Positions 28,918 through 38,158 of a stretch of DNA of 64,000 nucleotides are shown here, in pieces; the first letter of the stretch is position 1, and every line of letters starts with the position of its first letter. This stretch comes from Brevibacterium sp. CS2 (GTDB lineage Bacteria; Actinomycetota; Actinomycetes; Actinomycetales; Brevibacteriaceae), in NCBI RefSeq assembly GCF_005280295.1, contig NZ_CP040020.1, positions 2,728,001-2,792,000 on the forward strand. Direction: 5' to 3'. Under the pieces are notes generated by a model. That model saw only the letters and a program-made list of their open reading frames with translations, did not search any database and was not told the origin of the DNA. A program made the position numbers and the translations under genes.

Positions 28918-30219
28918 CTACCGCTCGAGCACGCTGAGGAACTCCGCGTGGGCGGTGAGCGGGAACAGATCGAAGCCCCGGGTGCGCACGAGCCGGAATC
29001 CGCCCTCGACGAGCGCGCGGGCGTCCCGGGCGAAGGTCGCCCCGTCGCACGACACGTAGACGATCCGCTGGGCCGAGGAGTCGAGGAGCAGCCGCACGAC
29101 CTCCGGCCCCACACCGGCGCGCGGCGGGTCGAGCACCACGGTGTCGGCCTCCGGCAGCGCGGACAGCTCCTCGACGCGGGCGACCCCGAACTCCACCGGC
29201 AGACCCGCCGCGGCGTCCCGGGCGCTCGCGATCGCCGTCGCCGACCCCTCGATCCCGGTCACGGGGATCCCGTGGGTCTCGGCGACGGCGACGGAGAACA
29301 GACCGGCCCCGCAGTAGAGGTCGAGCACCCGGCGCGCGCCCGCGGTCTCCGCGACGACCCGCTCCGCGAGCACCGCCGCGGCGTCGACGTGCACCTGCCA
29401 GAAGCCGTCCGCGGCGATCTCGAACCCGCGGTCGATCCCGGCGACCCGGTGCCGCACCCGGCCGTCGCCGGTCAGCTGGCGCAGCTCCGTCCGGGCGCGG
29501 CCGCCCCGGTTCCGCCGGGCGCCCCGGCTGCGGACGAGGAGGCTCCACTCCCCCGCAGCGCCGGCGAGCGCGCCCTGCAGCGCGTCCTCGGCCTCCCCGG
29601 TCGGTCGTCCGTGGGCGACCACCGCTCCCCCGCCGCTGCCGGCGGCGAGCTCGAGCCGGGAGATCCCGGGCAGCGTCAGCCGGTGCAGGTCGAGCGCATC
29701 GAGCTCCGGCACCGCGAGCGGCAGCGTGTCCACCGGGACGACGCGGCGCGAGCGCGCGGCGAGCATCCCCGGCCGGCCGCGCTCGTCGACGGCGAGCTGC
29801 ACCCGGGTGCGCCAGTCGAGCCCGGTCCCGCCGGCGGCCTCCCGGGGCGCCGCGGCGATCTCCGGCACCCGGTCGAGGCGCCCGAGGCGCGTGAACTGGT
29901 CCGCGGCCGCCTGCTGCTTGAGCGCGCGCGAGTGCGCGAGCGCGACGTGGGCGAACTCGATGCCGCCCACCCCGGCCGCACCGAGCGCCGCCCGGCGGTC
30001 GGCCACCCGGTGCGGGGAGGCCTCGAGCACGGCCGTGACCTCGGCCCGCAGCAGCCGCGTGCGCTCCTCGGTGATGCGCACGCGCACCGTCTCCCCGGGG
30101 ATCCCCCCGGTGACGAACACGACGCGACCGTCGTGCCGGGCGATCGACTCCCCGCCGGCGGCCTGCCCGGTGATCTCGAGGACGAGCTCGGCGGGCACCT
30201 CGGCCCCGGTGTCGGTCAT
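28918..30219 (-). CDS. Class I SAM-dependent RNA methyltransferase (TrmA/RumA family)
   Basis: A 433-residue enzyme expected to make 5-methyluridine in tRNA or rRNA. It has an N-terminal TRAM RNA-binding domain (ITGQAAGGESIARHDGRVVFVTG), a central insert, and the methyltransferase domain: DLYCGAGLFSVAVAE for SAM, DTVVLDPPRAGVGPEVV, and the catalytic Cys in IVYVSCDGATFARD. The four-Cys [4Fe-4S] pattern of RumA is not evident, so TrmA/RlmCD-like without a cluster is more likely. Its start overlaps the stop of the permease gene by one base. Confidence 0.88.
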   Translation of the reverse strand: MTDTGAEVPAELVLEITGQAAGGESIARHDGRVVFVTGGIPGETVRVRITEERTRLLRAEVTAVLEASPHRVADRRAALGAAGVGGIEFAHVALAHSRALKQQAAADQFTRLGRLDRVPEIAAAPREAAGGTGLDWRTRVQLAVDERGRPGMLAARSRRVVPVDTLPLAVPELDALDLHRLTLPGISRLELAAGSGGGAVVAHGRPTGEAEDALQGALAGAAGEWSLLVRSRGARRNRGGRARTELRQLTGDGRVRHRVAGIDRGFEIAADGFWQVHVDAAAVLAERVVAETAGARRVLDLYCGAGLFSVAVAETHGIPVTGIEGSATAIASARDAAAGLPVEFGVARVEELSALPEADTVVLDPPRAGVGPEVVRLLLDSSAQRIVYVSCDGATFARDARALVEGGFRLVRTRGFDLFPLTAHAEFLSVLER

Positions 30220-32243
30220 CAATGCAGCTCCCTGAATGATTCGGCGTCGACGTCCCCGGCCCGGCGCAGGAGCTGCTCCCGGGCCCGGGTGAAGGACCTG
30301 AGCCGCCACGGCACCGTCGCGACGACGACGTTCGGCACGAACAGCAGTCGCGACTTGAGCCGCAGCGAGGTCTGGTTGTGGAGCACGTTCTCCCACCAGC
30401 GTCCCACGATGTACTGCGGGAGGTAGACAATGATGAGGTCCCGCGGCGAGCGCCGACGGAGCTCGGCGACGTGGTTCATCACCGGGCGGACGAGCTCGCG
30501 GTAGGGCGAGTCGAGGATGGTGAGCGGGACGGGCAGGTCCATCCGGTCCCAGCGGTCCTGGAGCGCCTCGGCGGCCTCCTCGTCGACGGCGACGGTGATC
30601 GCGTCGAGGAACGTCGGCCGGCTCGCTCGGGCGTACGCCAGCGCCCGGAGCATCGGCTTGTGGATGTCGGTGACGACGACGACCGCACGGGTGTTCGACG
30701 GCAGCGTGCGGGCGGAGACGTCGTCCTCGTCGGGGGCGAGCTCGGAGTCCACCCGCCGGTAGTGGCGGTGGATGAGACCCATGAGGACGTAGAGCACGGC
30801 GATCGCGGCGATCGCGATCCACGCCCCGCCGGTGAACTTCGTCACGAGCACGACGGTGAGGACGCCGGCGGTGAGGACGAGCCCGATCCCGTTGACGACG
30901 CGGTTGAGCTGCATGCGACGGCGCACCGGGGAGGACACCATGCGCCGGATCCGCAGCGTCCAGTGCCGGATCATTCCGAGCTGTCCGAGCACGAACGCCG
31001 TGAACACGCCGACGAGGTAGAGCTCGATGAGATCCGGGACCGAGGCGCCGAACACGATGACGAGGACGGTCGCCGCTCCGGCGAGCAGGAGGATGCCGTT
31101 GGAGAACGTCAGCCGGTCGCCGCGGGTGGCGAGCTGGCGCGGCAGGAAGCCGTCGCGGGCGAGCCGGGAGGACAGGCCTGGGAAGCCCTCGGTCGAGGTG
31201 TTCGCGGCGACGAGGAGGACGAGTGCGGCGACCCCGGCGACGACGTAGAACATGAAGGGGAAGCCGGAGAACACCGCCTGTGCGAGCTGGCCGAGGACGG
31301 GATCCTGCTCGAAGTCAGCGGCGATCGGCCGGCCGGCCTCGGCGACGAGCTGCTCCGTCGGGGCGGCGACGTACTTGATGCCGATCCTCGCCGACAGCCA
31401 GGTCAGCCCGATGAGCATGCAGGCCGAGAGCGCACCGGTGATGAGCAGGGTGATCCCGGCGTTGCGCCCGCGCGGGGACCGGAATCCGGGCACCGCGGTC
31501 GCGACGGTCTGCACACCGGCGAGCGCGACCGAGCCCGAGGAGAACGCCCGCAGCACGATGAACACCGCCGTGAGCCCCATGAGGGCGGTGTCCTCCTCGT
31601 CGACCGGCAGCACCGCGTATCCGCTCGTCGCGGCGACCGGGGTGTCGCCGGTGGCCACCCGGTAGGTGCCGACGGCGACGGTGGTGAGCACCGCGAGGAC
31701 GAACAGGTAGGTGGGGACGGCGAGCATGCGGCGGATGCTCGCGCTGCCGCGCAGCCCGGCGAGGGTGACGACGAGGATGCCCGCGACGGCGATCGCCACC
31801 TTGTACGGCTTGACCTCGGGGATCATCGCACCGATGTACCCGGCGAACACCGTCATCGACACTGCGAGCGTGAGGACGAAGTCGACGAGCAGTGAGGCGG
31901 CGACGACGAGGCCCGCCCGGGTGCCGAGGTTGGTCCTCGCCACCGCGTAGTCCCCGCCGCCGGACGGGTAGGCCTGGAGGTTGAGCCGGTAGCACGCCAC
32001 GATGACGAGGATGACGATCCCGACGGCGAGGCCGATCCACGGCGACACGGTGAGGGCGACGAGTCCCGAGAGGGACAGCGCGAGGAGGATCTCGTCCGGG
32101 GCATAGGCCACCGAGGAGATCATGTCGGAGGCGAACACCGGCATGGCGAGTCGCCTCGGCAGCGCTTCCCGGCGGAAGTGATCACTGCGGAAGGGCCGTC
32201 CGACGAGTAGTCTTTTGACGGCATCGGAGAAACTGCGTGCCAC
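30219..32243 (-). CDS. APC-superfamily permease with cytosolic C-terminal domain
   Basis: A 674-residue integral membrane protein. The N-terminal cytosolic segment FSDAVKRLLVGRPFRSDHF leads into MPVFASDMISSVAYAPDEIL, the hallmark of a large actinobacterial APC group related to KUP/KimA-type transporters. About twelve helices follow up to residue 510, then a soluble domain of about 150 residues (VVVVTDIHKPMLRALAYAR). The GTG at 32243 is chosen because conservation begins there. It is divergent from two TrkA-type genes, 39 bases apart, which favours potassium as substrate; this is inferred. Confidence 0.85.
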   Translation of the reverse strand: MARSFSDAVKRLLVGRPFRSDHFRREALPRRLAMPVFASDMISSVAYAPDEILLALSLSGLVALTVSPWIGLAVGIVILVIVACYRLNLQAYPSGGGDYAVARTNLGTRAGLVVAASLLVDFVLTLAVSMTVFAGYIGAMIPEVKPYKVAIAVAGILVVTLAGLRGSASIRRMLAVPTYLFVLAVLTTVAVGTYRVATGDTPVAATSGYAVLPVDEEDTALMGLTAVFIVLRAFSSGSVALAGVQTVATAVPGFRSPRGRNAGITLLITGALSACMLIGLTWLSARIGIKYVAAPTEQLVAEAGRPIAADFEQDPVLGQLAQAVFSGFPFMFYVVAGVAALVLLVAANTSTEGFPGLSSRLARDGFLPRQLATRGDRLTFSNGILLLAGAATVLVIVFGASVPDLIELYLVGVFTAFVLGQLGMIRHWTLRIRRMVSSPVRRRMQLNRVVNGIGLVLTAGVLTVVLVTKFTGGAWIAIAAIAVLYVLMGLIHRHYRRVDSELAPDEDDVSARTLPSNTRAVVVVTDIHKPMLRALAYARASRPTFLDAITVAVDEEAAEALQDRWDRMDLPVPLTILDSPYRELVRPVMNHVAELRRRSPRDLIIVYLPQYIVGRWWENVLHNQTSLRLKSRLLFVPNVVVATVPWRLRSFTRAREQLLRRAGDVDAESFRELH

Positions 32244-32282
32244 GAGCACCAATGGTAGGGCACGAAGGAAGGGGACCGGCGG

Positions 32283-32954
32283 ATGCACTTCGTCATCATG
32301 GGCTGCGGGCGGGTCGGGGCCTCCCTCGCCACCGCGCTCGACGCGGCCGGGCACACCGTCGCGGTCGTCGACCAGGACCCCGAGGCGTTCCGCGCGCTCG
32401 GCCCCGACTTCTCCGGGGACACCGTCACCGGCATCGGGTTCGACCGCGACGCCCTCGCCCGGGCCCGCACCGGGGAGGCCTATGCGTTCGCCGCGGTGTC
32501 CTCGGGCGACAACTCGAACATCCTCGCCGCCCGGGTCGCCCGCGAGACCTTCGGCGTGACGAACGTCGCCGCCCGGATCTACGACCCCCGGCGCGCGCAG
32601 ATCTTCGAGCGGCTGGGCATCCCGACGGTGGCGACGGTGCGGTGGACCGCCGACCAGATGATGCGCCGGCTGATCCCGCAGGGAGCGGTCACTGAGTACC
32701 GGGAGGCCTCCGGTCGGCTCGTGCTCGCCGAGGTGCACCTCCACCCCGATTGGATCGCCCGGCCGGTGTCGGACATCGAGGCCGCGGTCCCGGCCCGGGT
32801 CGCCTACATCACCCGCAACGGCGAGGGTGTCCTCGCCCCACCGTCCATGCTCGTCCAGGACGGCGACCTCGCGCACCTCATGTGTGCCCGGGACGACCTC
32901 GATGCGATCATCCGCACGCTCGACCAGCCGCTGACCCAGGAGGACGTGGAATGA
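32283..32954 (+). CDS. TrkA-type NAD-binding potassium regulator, first of a pair
   Basis: A 223-residue peripheral protein with an N-terminal RCK/KTN Rossmann domain (HFVIMGCGRVGASLATALD, then VVDQDPEAFRAL) and a C-terminal TrkA-C domain. Such proteins gate potassium transporters in response to NAD(H) or cyclic di-AMP. It overlaps its partner (ATGA), giving a CeoB/CeoC-like pair. No TrkH/TrkG channel gene is in the window; the adjacent APC permease is the likely partner. Confidence 0.87.
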   Translation: MHFVIMGCGRVGASLATALDAAGHTVAVVDQDPEAFRALGPDFSGDTVTGIGFDRDALARARTGEAYAFAAVSSGDNSNILAARVARETFGVTNVAARIYDPRRAQIFERLGIPTVATVRWTADQMMRRLIPQGAVTEYREASGRLVLAEVHLHPDWIARPVSDIEAAVPARVAYITRNGEGVLAPPSMLVQDGDLAHLMCARDDLDAIIRTLDQPLTQEDVE

Positions 32955-33703
32955 AGGTCGTCATCGCCGGAGCCGGCTCCGTGGGCCGCTCGGTCGCCCG
33001 CGAGCTGCTCGGCCGCGATCACGAGGTCGTCCTCATCGACCGCAGCTCCGCGGCGGTCCGCCGCGACCGCGTGCCCGGCGCGAGCTGGGTGCTCGCCGAC
33101 GCCTGCGAGCTCGGCGGCCTGAACGAGGCCGGGCTCGGGCGCGCCGATGTCGTCGTCGCCGCCACCGGTGACGACAAGACCAACCTCGTGCTCAGCCTGC
33201 TCGCCAAGACGGAGTTCAGCGTGCCGCGCACCGTGGCACGGGTGAACAACGCGCGCAACGAATGGCTGTTCGACGACAACTGGGGCGTGGACGTCGCGGT
33301 GTCGACGCCGCGGCTCATGACCTCGCTCGTCGAGGAGGCCGTCGAGGTCGGCGGGCTCATCCACCTGCTCGACCTGGGGCGCGGGCAGGCCTCGCTCATG
33401 GAGTTCACCGTCGGCGAGAAGGCCGAGGTGAGCGGCAGGCGGGTCGGTTCGGTGTCGTGGCCCGCCGACACGGTGCTCGCCGCGATCCTCCGCAACGCCA
33501 AGGTCATCGCACCGAGCGCCGACGACGTCATCGAGGCCGGCGACGAGATGTTCTTCATCGTCGCACCCGACCGAGTCGAGGGGCTGAGGGAGCTCCTCGG
33601 CGCCGCCGCGCGCACACCCGTGTCCGGACAGCGGGATGCCGGATCGCCTGCGGAGTCCGGCGTCGCACCGCCGGCAGATCCGGGTCCGTCAGTCGGCGGC
33701 TGA
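32951..33703 (+). CDS. TrkA-type NAD-binding potassium regulator, second of a pair
   Basis: A 250-residue RCK/KTN protein with the fold signature KVVIAGAGSVGRSVARELL and VVVAATGDDKTNLVLSLLAK. TrkA-C follows at about 145-220 (GQASLMEFTVGEKAEVSG). The last 30 residues are a low-complexity Pro/Gly tail whose coding end overlaps the convergent OB-fold gene by 15 bases. It probably forms a heteromeric ring with the preceding protein. Confidence 0.87.
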   Translation: MKVVIAGAGSVGRSVARELLGRDHEVVLIDRSSAAVRRDRVPGASWVLADACELGGLNEAGLGRADVVVAATGDDKTNLVLSLLAKTEFSVPRTVARVNNARNEWLFDDNWGVDVAVSTPRLMTSLVEEAVEVGGLIHLLDLGRGQASLMEFTVGEKAEVSGRRVGSVSWPADTVLAAILRNAKVIAPSADDVIEAGDEMFFIVAPDRVEGLRELLGAAARTPVSGQRDAGSPAESGVAPPADPGPSVGG

Positions 33704-34063
33704 GGCGATGAGCCGGTAGCCGGGGTTGACGGTGCGCACCTCGCCCTGCTGCCGGCAGAACCGCCCGTCGAGCACGATCGCCCGACCGGCGGCCACCCCG
33801 GGGATCTCCCGACGGCCGAGGAACCGGGCTGCGGCCGACCCCGTGCCGTCGCTGATGACGATGTCGAGGCGCGGCGCCTCGTGGGGCAGCGAACGGGTCA
33901 CCGCGACGATGACGCCGGCCACCCGGGTCTCGGCGCGCAGCTCGAGCTCGCACAGCGGGGTCGCGCCGGGCACCGCGCTGGCGGCGTGGATGTCCGCGTC
34001 CGCCTCGGCGTCCTTGTCCGCGCTCGTCCCCCAGCGTTCGAGCAGGCGGGTCAGCGCGTTCAG
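33689..34063 (-). CDS. OB-fold nucleic-acid-binding domain protein, start uncertain
   Basis: A small protein (about 124 residues if read from 34063) with an OB-fold core: CELELRAETRVAGVIVAVT, LDIVISDGTGSAAARFLGRR, and VNPGYRLIAS. It occupies the usual place between the TrkA pair and DUF3710. Family-like coding extends to a CTG at 34063 (LNALTRLLERWG), but no ATG, GTG or TTG lies in frame before an upstream stop; the first canonical start is a GTG at 33973 that removes the conserved N terminus. An ATG at 34080 is one frame off and reads MDGDTH-stop. Either CTG initiates or one base is missing near 34064-34069. Confidence 0.7.
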   Translation of the reverse strand: MNALTRLLERWGTSADKDAEADADIHAASAVPGATPLCELELRAETRVAGVIVAVTRSLPHEAPRLDIVISDGTGSAAARFLGRREIPGVAAGRAIVLDGRFCRQQGEVRTVNPGYRLIASAAD

Positions 34064-34096
34064 TGGGTGTCTCCGTCCATGAGTGCGGGCACCAGG

Positions 34097-34951
34097 TCAG
34101 CGGACCTCGGTGATCTCCGGGCCGCGCTCGAAGGGATCGATGTCGTCCCTGACCGCGGATTCGGGTGCGGCGGGCGCCTTGACCGCGGTCGGCTGGGACA
34201 GCACGAGCAGGTCGCGCGGCGGCATCGCCTCGGTGCCGCGGTGCACCACGGTGCCGCGGAAGATCTTCACGAGCTCGGCACGGACGTCCTCGTCGGTGAT
34301 GGCCTTGCCGGTGAACACTGCGCGCACGAACCAGCGGGGGCCGTCGACGCCGGCGAAGCGGGCGACCCGGGCGGCGGCCTTCCCGTCCTTGGTGCGGACG
34401 GGGATGCGGGTGAGCAGCTCGGTGCCGAGCGCGGTGTAGAGCTCGTCGACCGCACCGCCCTTCTGCACGACGTTGTCGCGGATCTGGGTGCGCACGGACT
34501 TCCACAGCCCCTCCGAACGGGGGGCTGCGAAGGCCTGGAGCTGCACGGCCCCGCCCTGGTGGACGAGGGTGACGGCGAGGATGCGGTTGGTGCCCTCCTC
34601 GGCGTCGAGCCGGACCTGCATGCCGTCGCGCACCGGGATCTGCAGGGCGCCGAGGTCGATCCTGTTCTCCTCCCCGAACTCCTCCTCGGAGTCCCAGGGG
34701 CCGTTGTCGACCCGGTCGAGCGGGGCGGCCTTCGCGAGGTCCTCCTCGTCCTCCTCGGCGGGGTCGTCGAGGGAGCCGTCGTCGGCATCCTCGTCGGTGA
34801 GGTCGGACGGCTCGCGCGCGTCGTCGTCGGCCCCGGCGTCGTCCGAGGCGTCGAGCCCGGTGTCCTCGTCGCGCTCGGCGTCGAGGTCGTCGCGCTCCTC
34901 GACCTCGTCGGTCGCCGGTGCGGACTTGCGGAAGCGGTCGAAGAGTCCCAT
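34097..34951 (-). CDS. DUF3710 family protein
   Basis: A 284-residue protein of unknown function. It begins MGLFDRFRK, then has a strongly acidic, disordered stretch to about residue 85, and the DUF3710 domain (GPWDSEEEFGEENRIDLGAL, VRDGMQVRLD, FVRAVFTGKAITDED). AAGGAAGGACAGC precedes the ATG at 34951. It sits between the OB-fold gene and dut on one strand, an order widely kept in actinobacteria; a nucleic-acid-related role is inferred from this context only. Confidence 0.85.
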   Translation of the reverse strand: MGLFDRFRKSAPATDEVEERDDLDAERDEDTGLDASDDAGADDDAREPSDLTDEDADDGSLDDPAEEDEEDLAKAAPLDRVDNGPWDSEEEFGEENRIDLGALQIPVRDGMQVRLDAEEGTNRILAVTLVHQGGAVQLQAFAAPRSEGLWKSVRTQIRDNVVQKGGAVDELYTALGTELLTRIPVRTKDGKAAARVARFAGVDGPRWFVRAVFTGKAITDEDVRAELVKIFRGTVVHRGTEAMPPRDLLVLSQPTAVKAPAAPESAVRDDIDPFERGPEITEVR

Positions 34952-35003
34952 GCTGTCCTTCCTTCGGGCTGTGAACTTCACATGATAGTGCGGTGCGTGC
35001 GGG

Positions 35004-35501
35004 TCAGGCGGGGTTCGCCTGCGGGCCGGTGGGCGCGGGGCCGACGGATGCCGCGAAGCCGCCGGTGGAGCCGAAACCGCCTTCCCCGCGGGCGGAGCCC
35101 TCGAGGGTGTCGGTGGGAACGAAGTCCGCGTGCACGACGCGCTGCACGACGAGCTGGGCGATCCGGTCCCCGCGGGAGAGCTCGATCGGCGTGCGGGGGT
35201 CGAGATTGATGAGGGGGACCTTGATCTCCCCGCGGTAGCCGGCGTCGATGGTGCCCGGCGCGTTGACGATCGACAGGCCGGTGCGGACTGCCAGACCGGA
35301 GCGCGGGTGGACGAACGCGGCGAATCCCTCGGGCAGGGCGATGGCGATGCCGGTGGGCACGAGTGCCCGCTCGAAGGGGGCGAGCGTGACGTCCTCCCGG
35401 GCGCAGAGGTCCGCGCCGGCGTCGGAGGGGTGCTCGTAGGCGGGCACCGGGAGCGCGGGGTCGAGGCGCCGCAGTGCGATGGTCTGCTGTTCGATGGTCA
35501 C
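35004..35501 (-). CDS. dut: Deoxyuridine 5'-triphosphate nucleotidohydrolase
   Basis: Hydrolyses dUTP to dUMP, keeping uracil out of DNA and feeding thymidylate synthesis. 165 residues, the trimeric type. All five motifs are visible: [42 protein letters not shown] and the flexible C-terminal Gly motif in EGGFGSTGG. Upstream of DUF3710 and the OB-fold gene with short gaps, so a shared transcript is likely. Confidence 0.95.
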   Translation of the reverse strand: MTIEQQTIALRRLDPALPVPAYEHPSDAGADLCAREDVTLAPFERALVPTGIAIALPEGFAAFVHPRSGLAVRTGLSIVNAPGTIDAGYRGEIKVPLINLDPRTPIELSRGDRIAQLVVQRVVHADFVPTDTLEGSARGEGGFGSTGGFAASVGPAPTGPQANPA

Positions 35502-35563
35502 AGTGCCGCACTCTATCGGTGCGACGGGTGCTCGCCCAAGCCCGGTGTGGGAGAATCGGGGGC

Positions 35564-36025
35564 ATGAGCATCTCCTCCGGATCGGACACCGTCGTGCACT
35601 ATTCCGAGCGCCTGTGGCCGCCGGTCACGTGGTGGGTGGTGACCGTGCTGCTGTCGGCGATGACCTCATTGATGGTGTACCCGGTGTGGGAACTCGGCGC
35701 GTTCATCGTGCCCGTGGTGGTCCTCGTGCTCGCCGCCCTGTGGCTGCGTTCGCTGTCGGCTCCGATCGTCGTCAGCGACGCGGGGTTCCGGGCCGGCCCG
35801 GCGCACATCGAGCGGCGATTCATCGCCGAGGCGACCCCTTTCGACGAGCGCGGCTCGTTCGCCGCCCGCGGGGTGCACCTCGATGCACGCGCCTTCCTCA
35901 TGACCCGCCCGTGGGTGAAGACCGTGGTGCGGGTCGCCCTCGACGACCCGGCGGACCCGACGCCGTACTGGCTGGTCTCGACCAAGCACCCGCACAAGCT
36001 CGCCGCCGCCCTCAACCGGGGCTGA
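35564..36025 (+). CDS. DUF3093 family membrane protein
   Basis: A 153-residue protein with two transmembrane helices (about 20-70: [20 protein letters not shown] and [15 protein letters not shown]) and a soluble domain with the conserved [16 protein letters not shown] and [19 protein letters not shown]. Function unknown. GAGAAT lies seven bases before the ATG at 35564, so the start may be leaderless. It is divergent from dut, as in many actinobacteria. Confidence 0.85.
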   Translation: MSISSGSDTVVHYSERLWPPVTWWVVTVLLSAMTSLMVYPVWELGAFIVPVVVLVLAALWLRSLSAPIVVSDAGFRAGPAHIERRFIAEATPFDERGSFAARGVHLDARAFLMTRPWVKTVVRVALDDPADPTPYWLVSTKHPHKLAAALNRG

Positions 36026-36108
36026 GCGCCGCCGGCCGCCGCAGGCGGGAGCGGACGGTCCCCTGCCCCGGGTCCGCCGTCGCGCCGCCGACCGCCGCAG
36101 CACGGATG

Positions 36109-36136
36109 AGGCCGCCTCCCGACAGGGAGACGGCCT
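36109..36136. terminator. Bidirectional stem-loop between DUF3093 and DUF4193
   Basis: AGGCCGCCTCCC pairs with GGGAGACGGCCT across a GACA loop with one mismatch. It lies between convergent genes. Confidence 0.6.
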
Positions 36137-36163
36137 TCATGCAGGTGCGGTGGGAGCGGAGGC

Positions 36164-36463
36164 TCAGCCGGCGCAGTCGGTGCAGATCGGCATGCCGCCG
36201 TCCTCGCTCGCCATCTGCGAGCGGTGGCGGACGAGGAAGCACTCCATGCAGGTGAATTCGTCGTTCTGCTTGGGCAGCACGCGCACGGAGAGCTCTTCGT
36301 TCGACAGATCGGCGCCGGGGAGTTCGAACCCTTCCGCCGCGACAGCCTCATCCTCATCGACCTGGCTCGCCTGCTGCTGCGTCCGCTGGGCCTTGAGCTC
36401 CTCGATGGAATCGTTGCTGAGGTCCTCGTCCTGCTTACGAGGGGCGTCGTAGTCTGTCGCCAT
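36164..36463 (-). CDS. DUF4193 family zinc-ribbon-like protein
   Basis: A 99-residue acidic protein starting MATDYDAPRKQDEDLSNDS. The C-terminal half has two Cys pairs, CMEC and CTDC, that should bind a metal as a small zinc ribbon, with FLVRHRSQMA between them. It is a near-universal actinobacterial protein of unknown function, usually found near dut and DUF3093 as here. Confidence 0.85.
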   Translation of the reverse strand: MATDYDAPRKQDEDLSNDSIEELKAQRTQQQASQVDEDEAVAAEGFELPGADLSNEELSVRVLPKQNDEFTCMECFLVRHRSQMASEDGGMPICTDCAG

Positions 36464-36729
36464 GTGGACTGATCACTCTCCGCGAATGGGTGATGGGTGG
36501 AAGCGCGTCTCGCGTGCCGCCGGGGTGCGATGTCTCAAGCATTTTGCACTGTGACCTGCGATTTGGCAAGGCAGGTTTGCCCCGAAGTGTGCAGTCTCAC
36601 TCCCCGGCGGTGAGCCGCCGCTCGCCGCGGCCTGACAGGGACTCTCCTGATCTGGAAGAATGGCGGTGAATCGACCTGCTGTCCGCGGGACCCAGCCGCC
36701 ACGGACCGCACGCTGCGGAAGGATGATCC

Positions 36730-36960
36730 ATGAGCGAATTCGAGGCCGAGCTCCACCGACACGTGTCCGCATTGCGGAAGCTCATCGCGAGTGCCCGCAC
36801 CGAGGGCAACGACCTCGCCGTCGATTCGCTCGTCGGGGAGCTCGAAGGGCTCATCGGCCTGGCCGAGCGCAACGACGTCGACACCGCGCAGCTGCAGCAG
36901 GTGCTGGCCGCGGAGACCGGCGCCATCCCGATCGTCGCGCCGGCCGACGAACCGAGCTGA
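36730..36960 (+). CDS. Small helical hypothetical protein
   Basis: A 76-residue predominantly helical, acidic protein (LHRHVSALRKLIASARTEG, then LVGELEGLIGLAERNDVDTA). No transmembrane segment, Cys or known motif. GGAAGGATGATCC precedes the ATG, a fair ribosome site. Codon usage resembles its neighbours. It is convergent to hemH. The 266 bases before it hold no other gene. Confidence 0.55.
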   Translation: MSEFEAELHRHVSALRKLIASARTEGNDLAVDSLVGELEGLIGLAERNDVDTAQLQQVLAAETGAIPIVAPADEPS

Positions 36961-37023
36961 GCCGACACCGCGGCGAGGTCCGGCCGGGGGCAGGTGCCGC
37001 ACCGGCCGGATCAGAGCGCGGGA

Positions 37024-38145
37024 TCAGCCCACGGGCTCCCACTGCGGCAGCACCGGCTTGTCGAGCTTCCCACGGCAGCATTCGATCGAGCAGGCGCCGC
37101 TGCCGGGCCCGAGCGCTCCCTGCGGAGTCACAGCCGGCGTCTCGACGTCCTCCCCACGACGCTGTGCGGCGCGCTCGAGCGCGAGGTCGACGAGCCCGGA
37201 CACGAACTCCTCCTTGAGACCCACCGTCGCGGCCCGCACGTAGGCGAGCCCGAGCTCGGCGGCGGTCTCCGCGGCCTCGGTGTCGAGGTCGTACTTGACC
37301 TCCATGTGATCGGACACGAATCCGATCGGCACCGCGATGACGCCCTCGATGCCCTCCTCCTTGAGCTCGGCCATCCGGTCGTTGACGTCGGGCTCGAGCC
37401 ACGGGATGTGAGGAGCCCCCGACCGGGAGCAGTAGACGAGCTCGGACGCGAGCGGCAGCTCCGCGCCGAGCTCACCGGCGATCCACTCGATGAGCTCCTC
37501 GTGCTGGGCCCGGTAACCGCGCGTCATCACCGCCGAGGCGTCCTGCATGGTGTCGGGGATCGAGTGGGTGACATAGAGGACCCGGTGTCGGGCCGGGTCG
37601 AGCTCCCCCACCTGCGCGGTGAGGTCGGCGATCCCGCGGCGCACGCACGCGAGCTCGGCCGCGGCGAACCCGGGGTGGTTGTAGTACTGCCGGATCTTGT
37701 CGAACTCGACGGCGATGCCCTCCTCTGCGAGCGCCGTCGTCGTCTGCGCGAAGTCCTCCCGGTACTGCCGGCAGGAGGAGTAGCTCGAGTAGGCGGAGGT
37801 GTCGATCGCGAGGAAGCGGGTGAAGCCGTGCTCCCGATGCTGATCACGCACCACATCGGTGAGGTAGGGGTCCCAGTTCCGGTTGCCCCACACCACCGGG
37901 GTGTCGATCCCGCGGGTGGCGAGCTCCGCCTGCAGTGCGGCGAGGAGGGCCCGGTTCTGGTCGTTGATCGGCGACTTCCCGCCGAACCCGTAGTAGTGCT
38001 CACCGACCTCGACGAGCCGCTCGTCCGGGATCCCGCGGCCGCGGGTGACGTTCTGGAGGAACGGGAGCACCTCCTCCTCGGACTCGGGTCCGCCGAAGGA
38101 CATGAGGACAAGGGCATCGAAGGGCGCGAGGCTGGAAGTAGTCAC
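37024..38145 (-). CDS. hemH: Coproporphyrin III ferrochelatase
   Basis: Inserts ferrous iron into coproporphyrin III; HemQ then decarboxylates the product. 373 residues. The N terminus has FDALVLMSFGGPES and the metal/porphyrin region AIDTSAYSSYSSCRQYREDF; the catalytic Glu lies near IGFVSDHMEVKYDLD. A Cys at SSCRQY and a C-terminal CSIECC cluster suggest the [2Fe-2S] centre described for actinobacterial ferrochelatases. GTG start at 38145 is supported by TAGACT seven bases upstream. It is separate from the hemE-hemY-hemQ group. Confidence 0.93.
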   Translation of the reverse strand: MTTSSLAPFDALVLMSFGGPESEEEVLPFLQNVTRGRGIPDERLVEVGEHYYGFGGKSPINDQNRALLAALQAELATRGIDTPVVWGNRNWDPYLTDVVRDQHREHGFTRFLAIDTSAYSSYSSCRQYREDFAQTTTALAEEGIAVEFDKIRQYYNHPGFAAAELACVRRGIADLTAQVGELDPARHRVLYVTHSIPDTMQDASAVMTRGYRAQHEELIEWIAGELGAELPLASELVYCSRSGAPHIPWLEPDVNDRMAELKEEGIEGVIAVPIGFVSDHMEVKYDLDTEAAETAAELGLAYVRAATVGLKEEFVSGLVDLALERAAQRRGEDVETPAVTPQGALGPGSGACSIECCRGKLDKPVLPQWEPVG

Positions 38146-38152
38146 GCGCCCC

Positions 38153-38158
38153 AGTCTA
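38153..38158 (-). promoter_or_regulatory. -10 hexamer of the hemH leaderless promoter
   Basis: TAGACT on the minus strand, seven bases before the GTG, within the decamer TAGACTGGGG that recurs before hisD and the topoisomerase gene. Confidence 0.65.

Noticed and set aside
32244..32876. Extension of the APC permease frame to an ATG at 32876
   Set aside because: The extra 211 residues are the antisense of the first TrkA gene; family conservation starts at the GTG at 32243.
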